From Bryobacterales bacterium (GTDB taxonomy: Bacteria > Acidobacteriota > Terriglobia > Bryobacterales > Bryobacteraceae): a DNA stretch of 64,000 bases. How positions within the stretch are numbered: position 1 is the first letter of the stretch; each line of letters begins with the position of its first letter. The translations under genes were made by a program, and so were the position numbers. The stretch is taken from contig JADKID010000007.1 of assembly GCA_016721425.1 (NCBI GenBank), positions 372,001 to 436,000 of the forward strand, in the 5' to 3' direction. Positions 8,524-18,731 of this stretch are shown in pieces. Below the pieces are notes generated by a model. The model saw only the letters and a list, made by a program, of their open reading frames with translations. It made no database searches and was not told the origin of the DNA.

Positions 8524-8870
8524 CGCTTGTACTCCTTTAGCATCTGTCGTATAGCAGCTAACTCTTCATCTGACGCTTGACCTGCAGAAAGCGCCCGCAT
8601 CACCAACTGCGCCGCACTCCCGCCAAAGGCCCGGTCGATCAAATCCCGCACCATCACACCCTGCGTCTCTTCCTTCTCCAGCCGCGGTGAATAGACGTGC
8701 GCCCGCTCCTGCTCGTCACGCACGACGAGCCCCTTCTCCACCATGATCTGCATTAGCTTCAGGGTGGTCGTGTAGCCCCCGCCCACGACCTCATGCACCT
8801 GCCGCACCGTGCATGGCCCCTGCCGCCATAGCACGTCCAGTATCGCCAGTTCGCTCTGAGTAGGCTTCAC
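8520..8870 (-). CDS. BlaI/MecI-family transcriptional repressor
   Basis: A 116-residue winged-helix repressor. The N-terminal DNA-binding region (LAILDVLWRQGPCTVRQVHE, then the wing YTTTLKLMQIMVEKGL) matches the BlaI/MecI/CopY family, followed by a short dimerisation and cleavage region. It starts at GTG 8870. No Shine-Dalgarno is visible; a -10 element ends only six bases upstream, so the mRNA may be leaderless. The stop overlaps the M56 gene start (ATGA), the usual repressor-protease operon. Two palindromes in the promoter are the likely autoregulatory operators. Confidence 0.9.
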   Translation of the reverse strand: MKPTQSELAILDVLWRQGPCTVRQVHEVVGGGYTTTLKLMQIMVEKGLVVRDEQERAHVYSPRLEKEETQGVMVRDLIDRAFGGSAAQLVMRALSAGQASDEELAAIRQMLKEYKR

Positions 8871-8876
8871 ACCCAG

Positions 8877-8918
8877 AGTATGTACGAAGAACTTCGTAGT
8901 GTCAACGAAAACTTTCGT
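8877..8918 (-). promoter_or_regulatory. Promoter with two palindromic operators for the BlaI-M56 operon
   Basis: Read on the minus strand, TTGACA (8905-8900) and CATACT (8882-8877) are 17 bases apart. The spacer is almost exactly a palindrome, TACGAAG-NN-CTTCGTA (8883-8898), with perfect 7-base arms. A second palindrome, ACGAAA-NN-TTTCGT (8905-8918), overlaps the -35. Two BlaI dimers bound here would block polymerase. The predicted transcription start falls at about 8870, the first base of the GTG start codon. The elements fit in the 51 bases between pgl and the repressor gene. Confidence 0.75.
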
Positions 8919-8921
8919 AGT

Positions 8922-9611
8922 TTACACGAGCGCCGCAGCGCGGTAGTCCGTGAACCACTCTCCGCCCACCAGAAGCTTCGCCGGACACTCCACCTCATCC
9001 TCATTGCCCTTCCAAACCCGCAGCATGGCATCCGCCTTATCGCTCCCCGTCGCCAGCACACACAAGTGCCTGGCGCTCAGGATCACACCGGGCAGCAGTG
9101 TGATCCTCCACTGCGACTTCTTCTCCACCCACAAGCCCGCCGCCACGCCCCGCCGGTCCAACGCCAGGAACTCCCCCGGAAACAGACTGGCGGTGTGCCC
9201 GTCGTCCCCCATTCCGCACTGCACCACGTCAAACACCGGCAGCTTCTCCCCGAAGAACTCCTGCAACTCCTGGGCGTACGACATCGCCGCATCCACGGCG
9301 TCCCACTCGCCGAACATCCGGTGCACGTTCCGCTCCGCCAGCCCCACAGGCACAATCAGATGCTCCCTCGTCATCCGGTAGTTGCTCTGCTCATCGTCCG
9401 GCTCCACGCCGCGTTCATCCACCCAAAACAGATGAACCTTCGCCCAATCCACCTCCAACCCGGCGAGCGCCTGGAACATCAGCTTCGGAGTCGATCCCCC
9501 CGAGACGGCCAACGTAGCCCGCCCCCGCTCGGCGATTGCCTCCCGCAGCCACCCGGCCACCATCGCAGCGCACGCCTCCGCCGCCTCTTGTGGCCCCTTA
9601 AACACCTGCAT
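8922..9611 (-). CDS. pgl: 6-phosphogluconolactonase
   Basis: A 229-residue enzyme that hydrolyses 6-phosphogluconolactone to 6-phosphogluconate, the second step of the oxidative pentose phosphate pathway. Family motifs include LAVSGGSTPKLMF near the N-terminus, FWVDERGVEPDDEQSNY, and GMGDDGHTASLFPG, which holds a catalytic His. I place the start at ATG 9611 (MQVFKGPQEAA); the frame is open 60 bases further but those codons fall in opcA. It overlaps opcA by 14 bases and follows zwf-opcA, so the three genes form one operon. Confidence 0.93.
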   Translation of the reverse strand: MQVFKGPQEAAEACAAMVAGWLREAIAERGRATLAVSGGSTPKLMFQALAGLEVDWAKVHLFWVDERGVEPDDEQSNYRMTREHLIVPVGLAERNVHRMFGEWDAVDAAMSYAQELQEFFGEKLPVFDVVQCGMGDDGHTASLFPGEFLALDRRGVAAGLWVEKKSQWRITLLPGVILSARHLCVLATGSDKADAMLRVWKGNEDEVECPAKLLVGGEWFTDYRAAALV

Positions 9612-10554
9612 CCAACACCCCCTGCACTCCCGCCAAGGCGCGCTCATACTGCGAGTCCTGCCCGAAAACACCCAGTTCCTCGTGTAGCAGCGCGGCGTCG
9701 GTCAACAGCGGAAAGACCATTCCCGTCCTGAGCCGCTCGATCTCTATGGCTACTCCCGTCCCTTCGCGCCGCAAGCAGACCTGGCGTCCCTTCGCTGTCA
9801 CGCAGACACTCTTGATCCGTCCCACACCGGCCGCAGGCATCTCCGGCGTATCGCACTTCATCACGAGCCGGCCCGGGTTGATCCATGCCCCCACGTACGC
9901 CGCCGCCGGAGGAATGCCCTCCCCAGCCCACGTAATCTCAGCCTCGTCCGCCTTGCTCCATCCTTCCGTACAGGCCAACTGCGCCACCGTCTCCCGCCAC
10001 CGCGTCGCCCGAGCCCAAGCCAGATCCGCCAATCGCCAGGATTCCGTACTCAACCGCTGCAGCGCCGGCAAAGCTTCACGGATATCCAGCGTGGCAGAGC
10101 TATCCACCATCACTTTGCTTGCCAGCTTCAGCACCGGCCGCAACTCCGGCAAATCCGCCAGCTCCAGATCCGGACACCACACAGCCACCGGCAGATCCGC
10201 CACCATCAAACCAAACAACACCGGCGGCACGGCCCCCAAAGTCTCCAACGACGCCGAGATCTCAATTTGCTCACAACAGATCTGCTGCCGCCCACCAAAC
10301 GGCATCCAGCACTGCAGGTTGGCCCGCGCCACCACCTCACCCACTTCGCCCACCCGCAGCACAATCGTCCGGTTCGGATGTTCGTGCATGATATCGGCCA
10401 GCGTCACGCCCAACTCCTGAGCGTCGGCCCCTTCGCGCACCAACACGATCAGCGTCATCGCACAGGCCCGCAATACGCCCGAGCCTTCACCCTTGCCCAA
10501 CTGGCGCCAGTTCTCATCCAGCTCTTTCAGCAGCCGCCCCGCGTCCACTTCCAT
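9598..10554 (-). CDS. opcA: OpcA-type glucose-6-phosphate dehydrogenase assembly protein
   Basis: A 318-residue protein matching OpcA, known in cyanobacteria and actinobacteria as an allosteric or assembly effector of glucose-6-phosphate dehydrogenase. The early CAMTLIVLV strand and the central VADLPVAVWCPD and SKVMVDSS segments are characteristic. The gene lies directly between zwf (its start touches the zwf stop) and pgl, which strongly supports the assignment. No enzymatic motif is visible. Confidence 0.85.
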   Translation of the reverse strand: MEVDAGRLLKELDENWRQLGKGEGSGVLRACAMTLIVLVREGADAQELGVTLADIMHEHPNRTIVLRVGEVGEVVARANLQCWMPFGGRQQICCEQIEISASLETLGAVPPVLFGLMVADLPVAVWCPDLELADLPELRPVLKLASKVMVDSSATLDIREALPALQRLSTESWRLADLAWARATRWRETVAQLACTEGWSKADEAEITWAGEGIPPAAAYVGAWINPGRLVMKCDTPEMPAAGVGRIKSVCVTAKGRQVCLRREGTGVAIEIERLRTGMVFPLLTDAALLHEELGVFGQDSQYERALAGVQGVLDAGV

Positions 10555-12084
<1,530 letters not shown>

Positions 12085-12164
12085 GCGCCCAAGATACCAT
12101 GCTGCTAGAATCAAATTACCTGCCTGTTGTTTCGGGCTGTCTTCCCTTTCCACAACCAAGCCGT

Positions 12165-12545
12165 ATGTCCACCAAGCCCACCAAAATTCTGGCCATCGTC
12201 GACGACCTGTTCTTCGTCGTGAAGATCAACGACTCCGCCAAGCGCGCGGGACTATCCTGCGAGTTCCTGAAGTCCGCCGACGTGCTTGTCGAGAAGGCGC
12301 TGGCCGAACGGCCCCTGCTCATCATCCTCGACCTGAATGCCACCTCCGCCCAGGCCGTCCCGCTCATCACGAAGCTAAAGGGCACCGAGTCGCTGAAGGG
12401 CCTCTCGATATTGGCCTTCGTCTCTCATGTGCAGGGTGAGCTGAAGCAGTCCGCCCAGGACGCCGGCGCCAGTATGGTGCTCGCACGCTCCGCCTTCTCC
12501 GCCAACCTGCCACAGATACTGAAGCGTCACACCGGCAGCCTTTAG
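12165..12545 (+). CDS. Stand-alone receiver-like domain protein
   Basis: A 126-residue single-domain protein resembling CheY-type receivers (MSTKPTKILAIVDDLFFVVKI). The strand LLIILDLNAT offers a phospho-acceptor Asp, with an acidic VDD at the N-terminus, but the usual lysine in the fifth strand region is not clear (LARSAFSANLP occupies that place). There is no output domain. A related acidobacterial family has lost classical phosphorylation features, so activity is uncertain. It sits between zwf (divergent) and trpD (convergent) with no obvious partner kinase. Confidence 0.65.
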   Translation: MSTKPTKILAIVDDLFFVVKINDSAKRAGLSCEFLKSADVLVEKALAERPLLIILDLNATSAQAVPLITKLKGTESLKGLSILAFVSHVQGELKQSAQDAGASMVLARSAFSANLPQILKRHTGSL

Positions 12546-12555
12546 CCGGCGGCTT

Positions 12556-13584
12556 CTATCCCGCAGCCGTCCGGCTGAACTCCACGATCTCCGCCAGCTT
12601 CGCCCTCGCTCGCCCGCTGTCGATCGCCTCGCCGCCCATGGCGACGCCGCTACGAAAATCGGCCACGGCCCCAGCCGCCGCCAACGCCAGGCTCGCATTC
12701 ACCAGTACGATGTCCCGGAACGGACCGGTCTCCCCGTCCAGAATCCCCAGCGCGATCTCGCGGTTCGCCGCCACATCCCCGCCCCGCAGTTGACCGATCT
12801 TCACCCGCGCCACGCCAAAGTCCTCCGGCGTCACCGTCCTGTGATCGATCGCTCCGCCTACAAGCCCGAACAGTTGCGACTCCCCGGTCGTGCTCACCTC
12901 GTCCAACCCGTCATGTCCGTGCACGACATAGCCGCGCTTCAAACCCAGATTCGAGAGCACCACCGCCATCAACTCCGCCGAAGCCACTGAAGGCGCCCCC
13001 ACCAACTGCGCCGTCGCCCCGGCTGGATTCGTCAGCGGCCCCAGCAGATTGAATGCCGTCCGCGTCTTCAGCTCCGCCCGTGCCGGTTGCGCGTACTTCA
13101 TCGCCTGGTGCATCACCGGCGCAAACAGAAACCCGAACCCCACCTCGCGGATCGAACGCGCGATCAGCGCCGGGTCCGTCAGGATCTTCATCCCCAGAGC
13201 CTCCAACAGATCCGCACTCCCGCACTGGCTCGAAAGGGACCGGTTCCCATGTTTGGCAACCGCTACGCCGCACGCTGCCACAACAATCGCGACCATCGTC
13301 GAAACGTTGATCGTGCCCTGCCCATCGCCCCCGGTTCCGCAGGTGTCCAGCACCGGCCGGTCCGTGATCCCGTGCACGATCGGAGTGGCCGCGTCGCGCA
13401 TCGCCTGGGCCAGTCCCTGAACCTCTGCCGCGGTTTCCCCCTTCACCCGCAGGGCGGCGGCAAACGCGGCGATTTGGGCCGTCGTCGCCTCCCCGGCCAG
13501 GATGGATGCCATCGCCGCGCGAGCGTCCGCCGCGGGCAGGTTCTCTCGATTGAGGACACGATGCAGGAAGGGTAGAAAGGCCAT
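12556..13584 (-). CDS. trpD: Anthranilate phosphoribosyltransferase
   Basis: A 342-residue enzyme of tryptophan synthesis that transfers phosphoribose from PRPP to anthranilate. The PRPP/Mg site DTCGTGGDGQGTINVST (about residues 83-99) is intact, followed by KHGNRSLSSQCGSADLLEALG and a C-terminal LNASLALAAAG. Length is typical. Other trp genes are not in the window. It converges on the receiver gene (10-base gap) and is divergent from sucC with 50 bases between the start codons. Confidence 0.95.
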   Translation of the reverse strand: MAFLPFLHRVLNRENLPAADARAAMASILAGEATTAQIAAFAAALRVKGETAAEVQGLAQAMRDAATPIVHGITDRPVLDTCGTGGDGQGTINVSTMVAIVVAACGVAVAKHGNRSLSSQCGSADLLEALGMKILTDPALIARSIREVGFGFLFAPVMHQAMKYAQPARAELKTRTAFNLLGPLTNPAGATAQLVGAPSVASAELMAVVLSNLGLKRGYVVHGHDGLDEVSTTGESQLFGLVGGAIDHRTVTPEDFGVARVKIGQLRGGDVAANREIALGILDGETGPFRDIVLVNASLALAAAGAVADFRSGVAMGGEAIDSGRARAKLAEIVEFSRTAAG

Positions 13585-13634
13585 GCTATATTGGGGTTTG
13601 GGGCTTTATCAGAGCCTACCACAAGCGCATTCCT

Positions 13635-14792
13635 ATGAAAATTCACGAGTACCAGGCCAAGGAGATCTTGGCCAGATATGGCGTTCCTGTGCCGCGGGGC
13701 CGCATGGCGCTCACCGTTCCGGAAGCCACCCAAATCGCAGAAGAACTAGGCGGGCGTGTCGTCGTTAAGGCGCAGATCCACGCGGGAGGCCGCGGTAAGG
13801 GCGGTGGCGTGAAACTGGCCGCCGACGCCGCAGCCGCCACCGAGGCCGCCTCCAAAATCCTCGGCATGACCCTCATTACTCACCAGACCGGCCCCGAAGG
13901 CCGCCTGGTCCAGCGCCTGCTCATCGAAGAGACCCTCCCCATCGCCAAGGAACTCTACCTCGGCATCGTGCTGGACCGCACCAGCGGCCTGCCCGTCATG
14001 ATGGCCTCTTCCGAAGGCGGCATGGATATCGAGGAGGTCGCCGCTAAGACCCCGGAGCGCATTCTCAAGGAAGCGTTCACTCCCGGCGCCGGTCTCATGG
14101 GCTGGCAGGCGCGCAAGCTCGCTTTCGGCATCGGCATCCCCGCCGCCAGCGTCAGCGCCGCCGTCAAGGCGATGCAAGCTCTCGCCCAGTGCTGGCTCGA
14201 TCTGGATAGCTCCCTCGCCGAGATCAATCCACTGGTCCTCACCGAGGACGGCCGCATCGTCGCCCTCGATGCCAAGTTCACCTTCGACGATAACGCGCTC
14301 TTCCGCCACAAGTCTGAGGCCGCCCTTCGCGATCTCAACGAGGAAGACCCCCTCGAAGTGGAGGCATCCAAGTCCGGCCTCAACTACATCAAGCTCGATG
14401 GCTCCGTGGCCTGCATGGTCAACGGCGCCGGCCTCGCCATGGCCACCATGGACATCATCAAGTTCGCCGGCGGCTCACCTGCCAACTTCCTCGATGTCGG
14501 CGGCGGCGCCAACAAAGAACAGATCTTCAACGCCTTCCACATTCTGATGTCAGACTCCAGCGTGAAGGCAGTGCTGATCAACATCTTTGGCGGCATCCTG
14601 CGCTGCGACACCCTCGCCGCCGGAGTCGTCGCGGCCACCCGCGAGCTCGGCATGACTCTGCCTCTTGTCATTCGCATGGAAGGCACCAACGTCGAAGAGG
14701 GCCGCCGCATTCTCAAAGAGTCCGGCCTCAACTTCACCGTGGCCGAAGATATGAAGGACGCGGCCGAAAAAGTCGTCGCGCTCGCCAAGTAA
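13635..14792 (+). CDS. sucC: Succinyl-CoA synthetase beta subunit
   Basis: A 385-residue ATP-grasp subunit of the TCA-cycle enzyme that makes ATP (or GTP) from succinyl-CoA. The N-terminus MKIHEYQAKEILARYGVPVPRG is diagnostic. The ATP-grasp core with KAQIHAGGRGKGGGVKLA and EINPLVLTEDG follows, and the C-terminal domain has NFLDVGGGANKEQ and NIFGGILRCD. It is followed 15 bases later by the alpha subunit. The two subunits form the heterodimer. Confidence 0.97.
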   Translation: MKIHEYQAKEILARYGVPVPRGRMALTVPEATQIAEELGGRVVVKAQIHAGGRGKGGGVKLAADAAAATEAASKILGMTLITHQTGPEGRLVQRLLIEETLPIAKELYLGIVLDRTSGLPVMMASSEGGMDIEEVAAKTPERILKEAFTPGAGLMGWQARKLAFGIGIPAASVSAAVKAMQALAQCWLDLDSSLAEINPLVLTEDGRIVALDAKFTFDDNALFRHKSEAALRDLNEEDPLEVEASKSGLNYIKLDGSVACMVNGAGLAMATMDIIKFAGGSPANFLDVGGGANKEQIFNAFHILMSDSSVKAVLINIFGGILRCDTLAAGVVAATRELGMTLPLVIRMEGTNVEEGRRILKESGLNFTVAEDMKDAAEKVVALAK

Positions 14793-14807
14793 CGGAAGGA
14801 TCCTGAC

Positions 14808-15683
14808 ATGAGCGTACTCGTCAATAAGAACACGCGCGTGCTGGTGCAAGGGTTCACCGGCAAAGAGGGAACCTTCCACGCGCAGCAGGCCATCGCCTAC
14901 GGAACCAATGTTGTCGGCGGCGTAGTCCCCGGCAAGGGCGGATCCACCCATCTCGATCGCCCGGTCTTCAACACCGTCAGCGAGGCCGTCAAGGCCACCG
15001 GTGCCAACGCCAGCGTCATCTTCGTCCCGCCGCCATTTGCTGCCGAGGCCATCATGGAAGCAGCCGACGCGGGTCTCCCGCTCGTCGTCTGCATCACCGA
15101 GGGCATTCCCGCTCTCGACATGGTGAAGGCCTGGCAGTATTTGAAGACCAAGCCAGCCACGCGGCTCATCGGACCCAACTGCCCCGGCATCATCACGCCC
15201 GGCGAATGCAAGATCGGCATCATGCCGGGCCATATCCACAAGCCCGGGCCCGTGGGCGTCGTCTCGCGCTCCGGCACTCTCACCTATGAGGCCGTCGGAC
15301 AACTCTCCCACCTCGGCATCGGCCAGACCACGTGCATCGGCATCGGTGGCGACCCCATCATCGGCACCACCCACATCGACACCATCCGCCTCTTCAATGA
15401 GGACCCGGCCACCGAGGCCATCATCATGATCGGCGAGATCGGCGGCAACGCCGAAGAGCTCGCCGCCGCCTACATCAAGGAATTCGTCAAGAAGCCCGTC
15501 ATCGGCTTCATCGCCGGCCAGACCGCGCCCCCCGGCCGCCGCATGGGCCACGCCGGAGCCATCATTTCCGGCGGTTCCGGCAAGGCCAGCGACAAGATGG
15601 CCGCCATGGAAGAGGCAGGCATTCTGGTCTGCCAGTCGCCCGCCGAAATGGGCGCACGCGCCAAGGCCGCACTCAAGCTTTAG
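14808..15683 (+). CDS. sucD: Succinyl-CoA synthetase alpha subunit
   Basis: A 291-residue subunit that binds CoA and carries the catalytic phosphohistidine. The CoA-binding N-domain begins MSVLVNKNTRVLVQGFTGKEGTFH by pattern, and GPNCPGIITPGECKIGIMPG follows. The phospho-His is in RMGHAGAIISGGSG near residue 245. A good ribosome site (GGAAGGA) lies upstream of ATG 14808. It is co-transcribed with sucC and ndk. Confidence 0.97.
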   Translation: MSVLVNKNTRVLVQGFTGKEGTFHAQQAIAYGTNVVGGVVPGKGGSTHLDRPVFNTVSEAVKATGANASVIFVPPPFAAEAIMEAADAGLPLVVCITEGIPALDMVKAWQYLKTKPATRLIGPNCPGIITPGECKIGIMPGHIHKPGPVGVVSRSGTLTYEAVGQLSHLGIGQTTCIGIGGDPIIGTTHIDTIRLFNEDPATEAIIMIGEIGGNAEELAAAYIKEFVKKPVIGFIAGQTAPPGRRMGHAGAIISGGSGKASDKMAAMEEAGILVCQSPAEMGARAKAALKL

Positions 15684-15695
15684 GAAAAGAGAACT

Positions 15696-16109
15696 ATGGA
15701 TCGCACATTCGCCATCATCAAACCCGACGCCGTCGCCGCCGGCAATAGCGGCAACATCCTCGCCCTCATTGAGAAGAGCGGCTTCAAGGTCCTGGCCGCT
15801 CGCAAGCAGCACCTGACCCGCCCCATCGCCGAAGGCTTCTACGCCGTCCACAAGGAGCGCGGATTCTTCGGCGAGCTCATCGACTTCATGACCGAAGGCC
15901 CGGTGATCCTCCTCGCTCTCGAACGCGAGAACGCCGTCGCCACCTGGCGCGAAGTGATGGGCGCCACAGACCCCGCCAAGGCCGCCGAGGGCACCGTCCG
16001 TAAGCTCTACGGCGCCAACATCGGCCGTAACGCCTCCCACGGCAGCGACAGCGACGCCAACGCCGCCATCGAGCTGGCCTGGTTCTTCCGCGGCTACGAG
16101 CTGCTCTAG
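15696..16109 (+). CDS. ndk: Nucleoside diphosphate kinase
   Basis: A 137-residue enzyme that equilibrates nucleoside di- and triphosphates through a phosphohistidine. The N-terminus MDRTFAIIKPDAV and the active-site NASHGSDSDANA (His near residue 116) are clear. It lies 12 bases after sucD, so the nucleoside triphosphate made by succinyl-CoA synthetase can be redistributed. The gene is the last of the operon and is followed by a strong intrinsic terminator. Confidence 0.97.
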   Translation: MDRTFAIIKPDAVAAGNSGNILALIEKSGFKVLAARKQHLTRPIAEGFYAVHKERGFFGELIDFMTEGPVILLALERENAVATWREVMGATDPAKAAEGTVRKLYGANIGRNASHGSDSDANAAIELAWFFRGYELL

Positions 16110-16130
16110 TCCAGCACCCATCCACTTATC

Positions 16131-16169
16131 AAAAAGGGGCGCCCTGCTTCGGCTGGGCGTCCCTTTTTT
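16131..16169 (+). terminator. Intrinsic terminator of sucC-sucD-ndk
   Basis: AAAAAGGGGCGCCC pairs with GGGCGTCCCTTTTT over 14 pairs with one G-T, closing a loop with a GC-TTCG-GC tetraloop, and is followed by a T run (16164-16169). The A run on the other side lets it work in both directions. Confidence 0.9.
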
Positions 16170-16198
16170 CGTTCACAGTAGCGAAGCAGCACACATGC

Positions 16199-16230
16199 AA
16201 AAAGGGCGCCCTGCCGAAGCCGGACGCCCT
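16199..16230 (-). terminator. Intrinsic terminator of the SBBP-repeat gene
   Basis: On the minus strand AGGGCGTCC pairs with AGGGCGCCCT (nine pairs, one G-T), again around a GC-TTCG-GC loop, followed by TTTTT. It lies 20 bases after the stop at 16251. Its sequence is close to the neighbouring terminator at 16131-16169, as if one is an inverted copy of the other. Confidence 0.8.
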
Positions 16231-16250
16231 ACTACATTCGAAAACTCCGG

Positions 16251-18338
16251 CTATTTCACCGCGAAGAAGAACCCGCTGTAGTAGCCCCCGGGGCTCGTCT
16301 TCGCAGGATTCGCGCCCACCGGCAGATTCGCCGATGTCGTCATCCCGGCCACAAACGAGGTGCCGTCGGCGCCGACCGTCACCGCCGTTGCCGCATCCAT
16401 GCCCAGCCCGCCAAATGTCGTCGACCACACCAACCCGGCCGTATCGCTCTTCGCCGGGTCAATCTTCGCCGCGAACGATTCGCTCTGGTTGACCGGCGGC
16501 TGAACATAATCTGTAATCCCCTTCACGGGGAAATCAGTGGAAAGGGTGTAGCCTGCCACGGTCACCCCACCGCTCACCGGATCCAGCGCTAACCCATAGG
16601 CCACGTCCGTATTCGCTCCGCCCAGATACGTGCAGTAGGAAACGAAGGCGGCGCCGCTCTTGGAGAGGTCCAACCGCACCAGGAAGGCATCAAAGCCCCC
16701 GGCGTTGGCCAACTGCGAGGCGCCCGTGGTAACCGGCAGATCGGTCGAGGACGTGTAGCCAGTAATCCAGAGCCGCCCCTGCGCATCGATCACGCTGGCC
16801 TGCGCCGAATCCAGATCACCGCCGCCGAAAAAGCTCGAGTACAGAAACCCGTCGAAGCCGGCTTGGTCAGCATCGATCTTCGCCACAAACAGATCGCCAA
16901 ACGAGTTCAGACCCGTCTGATAGGCCGCCCCGGCAATCGGGAAGTCCCACGACATTGTCGTTCCGCTCAGATAGATCTTGTCTGTTGCATCAACCGCCAC
17001 GCCCGTAATGAGATCGGTCGAGTTGCCGCCGAGGAAGCTCGCATAGGTTAGACCCGATTCCGGCTGCAACGACGGATCGAAGCGCGCCACGAAACCGTCC
17101 AGCCCGCCACGATTGGAAGGCTGCACCGAGGCACCGGAAACCGCACCGGGCAACTCGCCCGAGTTCGTGTAGCCGGCGAGCACCAGCCGGGCCTTCGAGT
17201 CGATTGCCACGGCCTGCGCCGTCTCCTTCAGCAATCCGCCATAGTAGCTGCAGTAGGTCAGCGTGTTCGTGCCCGCCTCGGTTACGTCATACATCAGCAC
17301 GAACGCATCGCTCTCTCCCGCCAGATTCTGCTGCGGTGAATAGCCGCCCAATGGCAGGTCGGCCGACGTCGTTGTACCTGCGGCCACCACGCGGTTGGCG
17401 CCCCACGTCATCGCCGTAATTTCCTCGTCAGCCGCACCGCCAATGAACGTGTAGTGAGTCAGCCTCCAGCCATTCTCGGTGGGCGTGATCCGCGCCAGGA
17501 AGGCGTCCTTCAGTCCCTTTTGGTCTTTGCTGAGGGGATCCGTGTTCTCCGGAATGTAGGGATACGGCGAAGTGGCCGATCCGCCGATCCAATAGCTGCC
17601 GTCGGGTGTGGCCACGGCCGCGTTCACCACATCCTGCCGATCGCCTCCGGCGTATCCGGCAAAGACGATCGTCGGATCGATCACCAGCGGCAGAGTTCGG
17701 TCATATTTGCCCACCATCACCCGCACATCGCCGCTCCGGGTCACCTGATACCGGCTCGCCACCGCAATCCGCTGCCCGCCACGCTCCTGGTAGGACACCG
17801 GCGCCTGCTGCACAAACTCAGAATCAAATCGCAAACTGCCATCGGCCTGCAAACGCGGCGCAGCCCCTGCAAAACGCAGCCGGATCGCCGCCGGATCCGC
17901 ACCCGGCGCAACAACCAGGTCGTACTCCAGATTCCGGCCCGTGTTGTAGTAAACCACGTCCACGCCAGGATAGATGCTACGCGCAGCTACTCGTTCAAAG
18001 TGCGCCACATTGCTCCGCCACGCAGTACGGCTCCTGCCGATCAGATACTGTGTGGTGCCTTCCTGACGCTCGACGCCATCCAGGGCGGCGGCAGGCCGCG
18101 AACCCGGAAAGCTCAGCCGCATCGTCCGGCCCGGCGCGCTCAGTGCCGCGCCCGTAGGATCGATCGCCACGGACACCCGTATCCCCTTGGAGGTAAATCG
18201 CTTACCTTCAGCGGCTGGCTCAAACCAGGCCGGAATCTGGCCCAGCGCTTTGCGCGGATCGCTGGTCACAGCTCCCAGCGGAGACATCAGGGCCGGCCAG
18301 AGGCTGGCGGCGGCTAGTACGGACGACAGAATTCGCAT
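16251..18338 (-). CDS. Secreted SBBP-repeat beta-propeller-like protein
   Basis: A 695-residue exported protein. A signal peptide (MRILSSVLAAASLWPALM) precedes an N-terminal domain of about 220 residues typical of Bryobacterales secreted proteins (IYPGVDVVYYNTGRNLEYDLVVAPG). Then come at least six repeats of about 60 residues with the SBBP pattern, such as YCSYYGG, YASFLGGNSTD, YSSFFGGGDLDSA and YCTYLGGANTD, each with a GYT or SGTT strand. Function is unknown; such proteins are thought to be surface or adhesion related. It stands alone and has its own terminator. Confidence 0.85.
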   Translation of the reverse strand: MRILSSVLAAASLWPALMSPLGAVTSDPRKALGQIPAWFEPAAEGKRFTSKGIRVSVAIDPTGAALSAPGRTMRLSFPGSRPAAALDGVERQEGTTQYLIGRSRTAWRSNVAHFERVAARSIYPGVDVVYYNTGRNLEYDLVVAPGADPAAIRLRFAGAAPRLQADGSLRFDSEFVQQAPVSYQERGGQRIAVASRYQVTRSGDVRVMVGKYDRTLPLVIDPTIVFAGYAGGDRQDVVNAAVATPDGSYWIGGSATSPYPYIPENTDPLSKDQKGLKDAFLARITPTENGWRLTHYTFIGGAADEEITAMTWGANRVVAAGTTTSADLPLGGYSPQQNLAGESDAFVLMYDVTEAGTNTLTYCSYYGGLLKETAQAVAIDSKARLVLAGYTNSGELPGAVSGASVQPSNRGGLDGFVARFDPSLQPESGLTYASFLGGNSTDLITGVAVDATDKIYLSGTTMSWDFPIAGAAYQTGLNSFGDLFVAKIDADQAGFDGFLYSSFFGGGDLDSAQASVIDAQGRLWITGYTSSTDLPVTTGASQLANAGGFDAFLVRLDLSKSGAAFVSYCTYLGGANTDVAYGLALDPVSGGVTVAGYTLSTDFPVKGITDYVQPPVNQSESFAAKIDPAKSDTAGLVWSTTFGGLGMDAATAVTVGADGTSFVAGMTTSANLPVGANPAKTSPGGYYSGFFFAVK

Positions 18339-18446
18339 TCGAGTGGTTCATAGGCGCCGCGCGAGCGACCCCCAATCTCTTCATTATACGGGGCTCAGCG
18401 CTCTCGCGGGTACACCACAAATCACTTCGCGGAATTTTAACGCCGT

Positions 18447-18731
18447 TCAGCGTTCAGGCTTGCTCAGGATCAGAAAGCCACTCTCCACGTTGGAGCCCAA
18501 AATCCGAGTCCACATGACCCTCGCCCGCCCCCGCGCCGCCGGATGGTAGAAATCCACCTCTTGCCCGGTCAGCAGTCCCGTGTGCTGGTGCGATGCCCGG
18601 AAACCATGGCGGCTGATGTCCACAAGCGCACCTTCAATTGGTGAACTTGGGTCGTCTGACAAGGTCAGCTTCAACCCGCCCCGCGCCGGCCGCCGCTCTT
18701 CACGCCGTTTTTCCCGAAATCTCTCGTCCAT
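18447..18731 (-). CDS. PilZ-domain c-di-GMP-binding protein
   Basis: A 94-residue protein consisting of one PilZ domain. The two c-di-GMP-binding elements are present: an arginine-rich N-terminal motif (RREERRPAR, residues 9-17) and DISRHG (the D/N-x-S-x-x-G motif, about 38-43), then the barrel strands ending RARVMWTRILG and ESGFLIL. The gene start overlaps the 3' end of the sigma-54 activator by 32 bases, so the two are coupled. The HD-GYP/GGDEF gene just upstream would control the ligand level. Which process the PilZ protein controls is not evident. Confidence 0.85.
   Translation of the reverse strand: MDERFREKRREERRPARGGLKLTLSDDPSSPIEGALVDISRHGFRASHQHTGLLTGQEVDFYHPAARGRARVMWTRILGSNVESGFLILSKPER

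Noticed and set aside
14550..16121. A 523-codon minus-strand frame over sucC-sucD-ndk
   Set aside because: Gly/Asp/Ala-rich antisense shadow; the plus-strand genes are certain.
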